From Erysipelotrichaceae bacterium (GTDB lineage Bacteria > Bacillota_I > Bacilli_A > Erysipelotrichales > Erysipelotrichaceae): 17,694 nt of DNA. This document shows positions 13,970 through 17,694 of this stretch, one piece after another. A program made the position numbers and the translations under genes. The DNA is taken from positions 1-17,694 of the forward strand of contig JAFOMB010000108.1 in the NCBI GenBank assembly GCA_017419065.1, read 5' to 3'. The notes under the pieces were generated by a model. The model worked only from the letters and a program-made list of their open reading frames with translations. It was not told where the DNA came from and did no database searches. Within the stretch, counting starts at the first letter, position 1; each line of letters opens with the position of its first letter.

Positions 13970-14622
13970 AAGTCCTCTACGAAGACAATCATCTTCTCGT
14001 CGTCGAGAAGATCCCCAATGTGCCGATGCAGGAAGATTCTTCCAAAGATGAAGACATGCTGAACATGGCCAAGCAGTACGTCAAGGAGAAGTATGGCAAG
14101 CCCGGCAATGTCTATCTCGGACTTGTCCACCGTCTCGACAGACCGGTAGGCGGTGTCTGTGTCTTTGCCAGGACCTCCAAGGCCGCTTCGAGATTATCCA
14201 AACAGATACAGGACGGGGACTTCCACAAGGAATATCTCGCTGTCGTCTATGACAACGGCCTCAAGGAAAAAGGCCGTTTCACCGACAAGCTCCTCAAAGA
14301 CCATAAGACCAACACCGTCCGGGTCGATCCCAAGGGAAAAAACGCCGAACTGGACTATGAAGTCCTGAAGAGGAAAGACAACCTGGCATTAGTGAAGATA
14401 AACCTTCTGACGGGACGTTCCCATCAGATCCGTGTGCAGTTCGCCTCTCGCAATCATCCGTTATGGGGCGATCAGCGCTACAATAAAGACAGTAAGGCAG
14501 GCCAGCAGCTGGCGCTCTGGTCTCACTCGCTGACACTGAAACATCCGGTAAGCGGTGAACTCATGACCTTTACATCTGATATCCACCGTTATCCGTTCGA
14601 CATGCAGGAGGTAGAGAAATGA
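13966..14622 (+). CDS. RluA-family RNA pseudouridine synthase
   Basis: The 218-residue product has the RluA catalytic motif HRLDRPVGG (55-63) with Asp58 as the nucleophile, and the second family block TGRSHQIRVQFA (149-160) followed by HPLWGDQRY. It lacks an N-terminal S4 domain, like RluA and YqcB-type short members and unlike RluC/RluD. The likely start is ATG 13966, overlapping the previous stop in an ATGA. An in-frame ATG at 13939 would give 9 extra residues overlapping the methyltransferase, but homologues start at MKVLYEDNHLLVV. It converts uridine to pseudouridine in rRNA or tRNA; the position is not predictable. The following gene also overlaps by ATGA, so the three-gene set is translationally coupled. 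Confidence 0.9.
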   Translation: MKVLYEDNHLLVVEKIPNVPMQEDSSKDEDMLNMAKQYVKEKYGKPGNVYLGLVHRLDRPVGGVCVFARTSKAASRLSKQIQDGDFHKEYLAVVYDNGLKEKGRFTDKLLKDHKTNTVRVDPKGKNAELDYEVLKRKDNLALVKINLLTGRSHQIRVQFASRNHPLWGDQRYNKDSKAGQQLALWSHSLTLKHPVSGELMTFTSDIHRYPFDMQEVEK

Positions 14623-15674
14623 AAAGAAAACTCAAAGGAAAGGTCCTCGCCCTGGCGGCCGCTGTCCTTCTCATCATCCTCTCCGTCTTCAAGATCCCGC
14701 GTTTCATCAACGTAGGAAGACTGGAAAAATTAGGCTATTCCGAAGAGGCGATCACAGCGATCTATCAGAAGGGATTACGGGGAGAGATCTTAAAGAACAG
14801 CTATTATTCCGATTATCTGAATAAAGAAGTCGTCAAGGATTCCTTCCGGAAACAGTATCTTCATCTCTATGCCGTCTGTGACGATCTGAACGACGATTCC
14901 TTCTCCCTCTATGAGAAGCTCAAGAGCGCGAAGGGATACAGCGATGAAGAGCTCACAAAGCTCTACAGCTCTTTGAAGTATGACTGCCTGGTTCCGCTCA
15001 TGGTCTTTGAAAAAGCGGACGTAGACGCCTATATTGCTGATGTGAAGGCCCATCCGGAGAACGGAAAGGATACCCTCCTTCTCGATAACGACTATCTCCA
15101 TCCGTATGAAAATGTCACAGAAGTAGCGGAACCGGAAAAGATCGATACCTATGTCTCCAAGAAATCTTCTATCGGGGAATACGCACCGGTCAAGCTGGCG
15201 CAGATCCCGACGATAAATGCCACCCCGGATCTCTATCTGGAATCCAGGGGTCTGGAAGCCTTCATGGCTCTGTGTACCGGTGCCAGAGACAACGGTTCCT
15301 CCATCTATGCGGTAGCGGCCTACCGGAGCTATGACTGGCAGTCCGAGCAGCACGCGACCTATGGAGGCGGAAGCGAAGCGGATGCCAGAGTCACCAGACC
15401 GGGCTATGCGGATGCCCAGCTGGGTCTCTCCGTCTCCGTCGTCGCCAGCGAGAATGAATCCGTATCTCTCTTCAAGGAGACGAAGGCCTATCAGTGGCTC
15501 CTGGAACACGCCCATGAATACGGCTTCATCCAGCGCTTCCCGGAAGGCAAGGAATCCGTTACCGGCAGCGCTGCCGTACCGAATTACTTCCGCTATGTCG
15601 GAGAAGAACTCGCCGGAAAGATCCATGAGAGCGGGCTCACCTTCGACGAGTACTACGCCATGTATATCAAATAA
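14619..15674 (+). CDS. VanY-like membrane-anchored protein lacking the zinc site (probable pseudoenzyme)
   Basis: The 351-residue product starts with a basic end and one hydrophobic segment (8-25), a signal anchor. Residues 35-180 form a helical region in which GYSEEAITAIY (39-49) and GYSDEELTKLY (106-116) look like two copies of one unit. Residues 205-350 match the VanY/PF02557 D-alanyl-D-alanine carboxypeptidase fold: AAYRSYDWQ (233-241), RPGYADAQLGLSVSV (260-274), YGFIQRFPEGKESVTG (301-316), VPNYFRYVG (320-328). In active enzymes the second block is RPGxSEHQTGLAxD and the last is EPWHxRYVG. Here the zinc His is Ala266, the zinc Asp is Ser273, the catalytic Glu is Val320 and the second zinc His is Tyr323. 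All four are lost, yet the frame is intact, so it is probably a binding or regulatory protein. AGGAGG precedes its ATG. A terminator follows. Confidence 0.85.
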   Translation: MKRKLKGKVLALAAAVLLIILSVFKIPRFINVGRLEKLGYSEEAITAIYQKGLRGEILKNSYYSDYLNKEVVKDSFRKQYLHLYAVCDDLNDDSFSLYEKLKSAKGYSDEELTKLYSSLKYDCLVPLMVFEKADVDAYIADVKAHPENGKDTLLLDNDYLHPYENVTEVAEPEKIDTYVSKKSSIGEYAPVKLAQIPTINATPDLYLESRGLEAFMALCTGARDNGSSIYAVAAYRSYDWQSEQHATYGGGSEADARVTRPGYADAQLGLSVSVVASENESVSLFKETKAYQWLLEHAHEYGFIQRFPEGKESVTGSAAVPNYFRYVGEELAGKIHESGLTFDEYYAMYIK

Positions 15675-15701
15675 GAGATGTGCTCAGCACATCTCTTTTT
15701 T
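15674..15701. terminator. Terminator shared by the VanY-like and antiporter genes
   Basis: AGAGATGTG (15674-15682) pairs with CACATCTCT (15688-15696) across a 5-nt loop, and T residues run to 15701. The last A of the VanY-like stop (15672-15674) is in the stem; the antiporter stop (15702-15700) is at the end of the U-run. On the minus strand the hairpin is followed by TTATTTG, so both convergent genes may use it. Confidence 0.85.
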
Positions 15702-17307
15702 AATTCATCTTCTCTCCTTCGAATACCAGGACCGTATCCTCCTCGAGGACTCTGGTATCGCCGTTCGGGATGATCTTTTCTTCATCCCGGATGATCATGA
15801 TCATCAGCTGGTTTTCCGGCATGCGGATCTCCTCCAGGGTCTTATTGACCCATGGATGATCGCCCAGGATGTGGATCTCGCTGACTCTCTCGTTTTTCGC
15901 CGGGAGATAGGACGGGATGTTCAGGATGAGGTCATCCCCTTCCTCTATGACGGTATGGCCTCTGGCGGCGATGGTCCTGCCTCCCCTTTTGATCATGACG
16001 ACCTGGGAGTGGAACGGGATATCTATCCTCTTGATCATCTTGCCGATCCAGGCATTGCCCGGATTGATATGGGCTCTGACGAACTGGAAGTCGACGGTGT
16101 CGCCATAGTCGTTGAAGGTCTTGTAGATGTTCGGGCTGTCATCGATCATGCCGAGCTTCTTTGACGCAACAGGAAGCAGAGCTCCCTGCAGGGCGATCGA
16201 GAAGAGAGAGACCATGAAGACGACATGGAATAAGTCAAAGCTCAGGCTGATACCGGAAGAGACCGCACTGATTGCAAAGACGATGGAAGAGGCGCCCCTT
16301 AATCCTGCCCAGGAGATCAGCAGGCACTGCTTCAGGGAACACTTCTGAGGACGCAGGAGGAGGAGTGTCATCAGAGGTCTGGCCAGGAAGGTCAGGATCA
16401 CACTGACAGCCAGTGCCATCGGGATGGTCTGAGGCATCCGGGAAGGTGTGGAAAGCAGACCGATGATGAAGAAGATCAGCATCTGCAGCAAGGACGTCAG
16501 ATCGCCGAAGAAGGCGATGATGACTCTCTTGGAGTTGATACGGGTATTGCCGAGGTAGAGACCTAAGAGATAGACGCTGAGATAGGCATTGCCTCCCAGT
16601 TTGTCTGTCAGGGCATAACATAACATCGTCGCCGAGATGATGATGATCGTATCCATGCCGTCGGCTGCGATGTTCTTCATGGAGAGGATATAACGGGAAA
16701 TGCGCGCAAACAGGATCCCGGAGAGGAAGCCCACTGCCAGCTGTATGATGATCGTGAGAAGTATATTGGAAACACCTCCGGCCTTGATGATGCCTACAGC
16801 CGTCATCGTCAGAAGATAGGCCATCGGGTCGTTGCTACCGGATTCGACTTCCAGGATCGGGGAAGTGCCCTCTTTGAGATCGAGGTTGTGGCTCTTCAGG
16901 ATCGAGAAGACACTGGCGGCATCGGTAGAAGCCAGGACAGAGGAGATCAGGAAGCTCTCCTGAAAGCTCAATCCCAGGAAGAAATGACAGGCCAGCGTGG
17001 AAAACAACGCCGTCAGAAGGACACCGATCGTAGAAAGCGAGACAGCCTTTCCTATGACCGGTCTGGCTGCCTTCCAGCTCGTGGTGAAGCCGCCCTGGAA
17101 CATGATGAAGATCAGGGCGATCGAACAGATGGTCTCGGCAGAGGAATAGGAATTATACGGGATCTTGGCGATGCCGTCTGTCCCGAACAGCATGCCTACA
17201 AACATGAAAAAGACAAGGGCCGGCATGCCTATTTTATAGGAGAATTTCTCCGAGATGATACATAACAGTATGACAAGGGATACACCCAGTACGATATTCG
17301 TCGTCAT
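15700..17307 (-). CDS. CPA1-type Na+(K+)/H+ antiporter with tandem TrkA_C domains
   Basis: The 535-residue product has about 12-13 hydrophobic segments over residues 1-385. The conserved ion-binding motifs are ASTDAAS (126-132, TD pair) and ESGSNDP (155-161), matching the NhaP/KefB-type transporter fold. The C-terminal part is cytoplasmic with two TrkA_C (RCK_C) domains, about residues 400-465 (FVRAHINPGNAWIGKMIKRI) and 470-534 (VSEIHILGDHPWVNKTLEEI). That architecture is typical of CvrA/NhaP2-type potassium/proton antiporters, which extrude cations in exchange for protons and respond to nucleotides through TrkA_C. AAGGA lies 6-10 nt before ATG 17307, preceded by a TATGAT -10 (17360-17355). 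An IS end begins 87 bp upstream and leaves the promoter elements intact. Confidence 0.9.
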   Translation of the reverse strand: MTTNIVLGVSLVILLCIISEKFSYKIGMPALVFFMFVGMLFGTDGIAKIPYNSYSSAETICSIALIFIMFQGGFTTSWKAARPVIGKAVSLSTIGVLLTALFSTLACHFFLGLSFQESFLISSVLASTDAASVFSILKSHNLDLKEGTSPILEVESGSNDPMAYLLTMTAVGIIKAGGVSNILLTIIIQLAVGFLSGILFARISRYILSMKNIAADGMDTIIIISATMLCYALTDKLGGNAYLSVYLLGLYLGNTRINSKRVIIAFFGDLTSLLQMLIFFIIGLLSTPSRMPQTIPMALAVSVILTFLARPLMTLLLLRPQKCSLKQCLLISWAGLRGASSIVFAISAVSSGISLSFDLFHVVFMVSLFSIALQGALLPVASKKLGMIDDSPNIYKTFNDYGDTVDFQFVRAHINPGNAWIGKMIKRIDIPFHSQVVMIKRGGRTIAARGHTVIEEGDDLILNIPSYLPAKNERVSEIHILGDHPWVNKTLEEIRMPENQLMIMIIRDEEKIIPNGDTRVLEEDTVLVFEGEKMN

Positions 17308-17354
17308 GATTACTTCCTTTCAGATCTGCAAAGCAGAAGTGATGTTCTGTGTCT

Positions 17355-17383
17355 ATCATAACGTATTTTCAGGCATAGAAAAA
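17355..17383 (-). promoter_or_regulatory. Weak promoter candidate for the antiporter
   Basis: On the minus strand TATGAT (-10, 17360-17355) with TTTTTC at 17 bp as a poor -35 (17383-17378). The leader would be about 40 nt and contain the AAGGA site and a small CTGC/GCAG hairpin. The rest of 17308-17394 holds nothing else I can recognise. Confidence 0.4.
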
Positions 17384-17439
17384 CCGCCCGGAGGTGAACT
17401 GCCCCACTGAAAATGGACAGTGAATAAAAAGAACCTTTT

Positions 17440-17470
17440 ATCCTCCTGTACACTGAAAGTACAGGAGGAT
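17440..17470 (+). promoter_or_regulatory. Hairpin over the transposase ribosome site
   Basis: A 12-bp perfect stem (17440-17451 with 17459-17470), 7-nt loop, followed by TTTT. Its right arm contains the AGGAGG (17463-17468) that serves ATG 17479. In RNA read in from outside, the ribosome site would be hidden, while the T-run could also terminate transcription. This is a known way for IS elements to avoid activation by outside promoters. Confidence 0.7.
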
Positions 17471-17478
17471 TTTTCTAT

Positions 17479-17694
17479 ATGGGAAAAACAGGAAGAAAGA
17501 ATAATAAGTATTCTCCGGAATTTAAGAAGGAGGCTGTAGAGAAGTATCTCTCGGGAGAACTGGGAGGCTGTACTGCGGCAGCACGGAGACTGGGTATCCG
17601 TTCCAAAGTACAGCTGCTCAAATGGACGAAACTGTACAGGCAGGATCCGGATCTTCTGAAACAGGACAACAGAGGAAAAGCTTCCGCAAAGGAC
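17479..17694 (+). CDS. IS3-family transposase OrfA, N-terminal part (runs off window)
   Basis: ATG 17479 opens a frame to the end of the window, giving 72 residues. KYSPEFKKEAVEKYLSGE followed by AARRLGIRSKVQLLKW is a transposase helix-turn-helix of the IS3 OrfA type, which binds the element's inverted repeats; the pair GxxAAARRLGI...LLKW is the usual signature. AGGAGG lies 10 nt upstream, inside the hairpin. The catalytic DDE part would be in orfB downstream, normally made by -1 frameshifting. Confidence 0.85.
   Translation, partial: MGKTGRKNNKYSPEFKKEAVEKYLSGELGGCTAAARRLGIRSKVQLLKWTKLYRQDPDLLKQDNRGKASAKD

Larger units (their letters stand above)
17395..17694 (+). mobile_element. IS3-family (IS150-like) insertion sequence, left end; right end outside window
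   Basis: The element starts near 17395 with TGAACTGCCCC and reaches TGGACAGTG by 17422, which matches the TGxACTGCCCC...TGGACA form of IS150-group inverted repeats. The flanking GAG (17392-17394) could be the start of a 3-bp target duplication, but the right end is not in the window, so this cannot be tested. It contains orfA from 17479 and a hairpin over its ribosome site. The exact boundary is an estimate. Confidence 0.75.

Overview
The window looks like a chromosomal segment of a low-complexity, Gram-positive-type bacterium (Bacillota), most likely in or near the Erysipelotrichia. This is inferred from the gene types: a PcrA-type rather than UvrD-type helicase, a VanY-like protein with a helical N-terminal region, an EF-G paralogue, strong AGGAGG ribosome sites, heavy AGA/AGG arginine use, and intrinsic terminators with U-runs. 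No rRNA or other strong phylogenetic marker is present, so the class is tentative. Gene density is very high, no gap exceeds 240 bp, and most genes look like core or housekeeping functions. A single insertion-sequence end is the only clear mobile DNA.

Layout. 2-1261 (+) is the 3' part of a COG2509-type FAD-dependent dehydrogenase. 1320-2405 (+) is an HtrA-type membrane-anchored serine protease with its own promoter, preceded by an 11-bp-spaced TTCAC direct repeat. Back-to-back terminators separate it from a minus-strand pair, an ankyrin-repeat protein (4569-5240) and an EF-G-like GTPase (2481-4556). A promoter, a possible 23-27 codon leader ORF and a terminator (5284-5449) precede that pair. 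5476-6153 (-) is a YgjP/DUF45 metallopeptidase. It diverges from tRNA-His (6227-6305, +), which is followed by a histidine-phosphatase (phosphoglycerate-mutase-like) gene, 6354-6965 (+). A minus-strand three-gene operon (9684 to 6962) encodes two alpha/beta-hydrolase esterases and an ATP-grasp ligase. It diverges from a thioredoxin-like lipoprotein (9818-10417, +). The helicase pcrA and a GNAT acetyltransferase form an overlapping minus-strand pair (13048 to 10426). Divergent from them is a tightly overlapping plus-strand operon: an RlmI-like methyltransferase, an RluA-family pseudouridine synthase and a VanY-like membrane protein (13100-15674). A CPA1-type cation/proton antiporter with two TrkA_C domains (15700-17307, -) ends convergently with it. 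From about 17395 to the window end is the left end of an IS3-family element with the start of orfA.

The points most worth a second look are these. (1) The VanY-family protein has lost every zinc ligand and the catalytic glutamate, so it looks like a pseudoenzyme. (2) The ankyrin/EF-G-like operon has an attenuator-like leader, and its GTPase lacks the usual DTPGH histidine. (3) The esterase-esterase-ATP-grasp operon has no function I can name. (4) At four genes the -10 box lies only 6-9 nt from the start codon, suggesting leaderless mRNAs. (5) At three convergent junctions the terminator hairpin is built into the stop codons of both genes. I did not find a CRISPR array, defence island, phage or other obvious large novel system.
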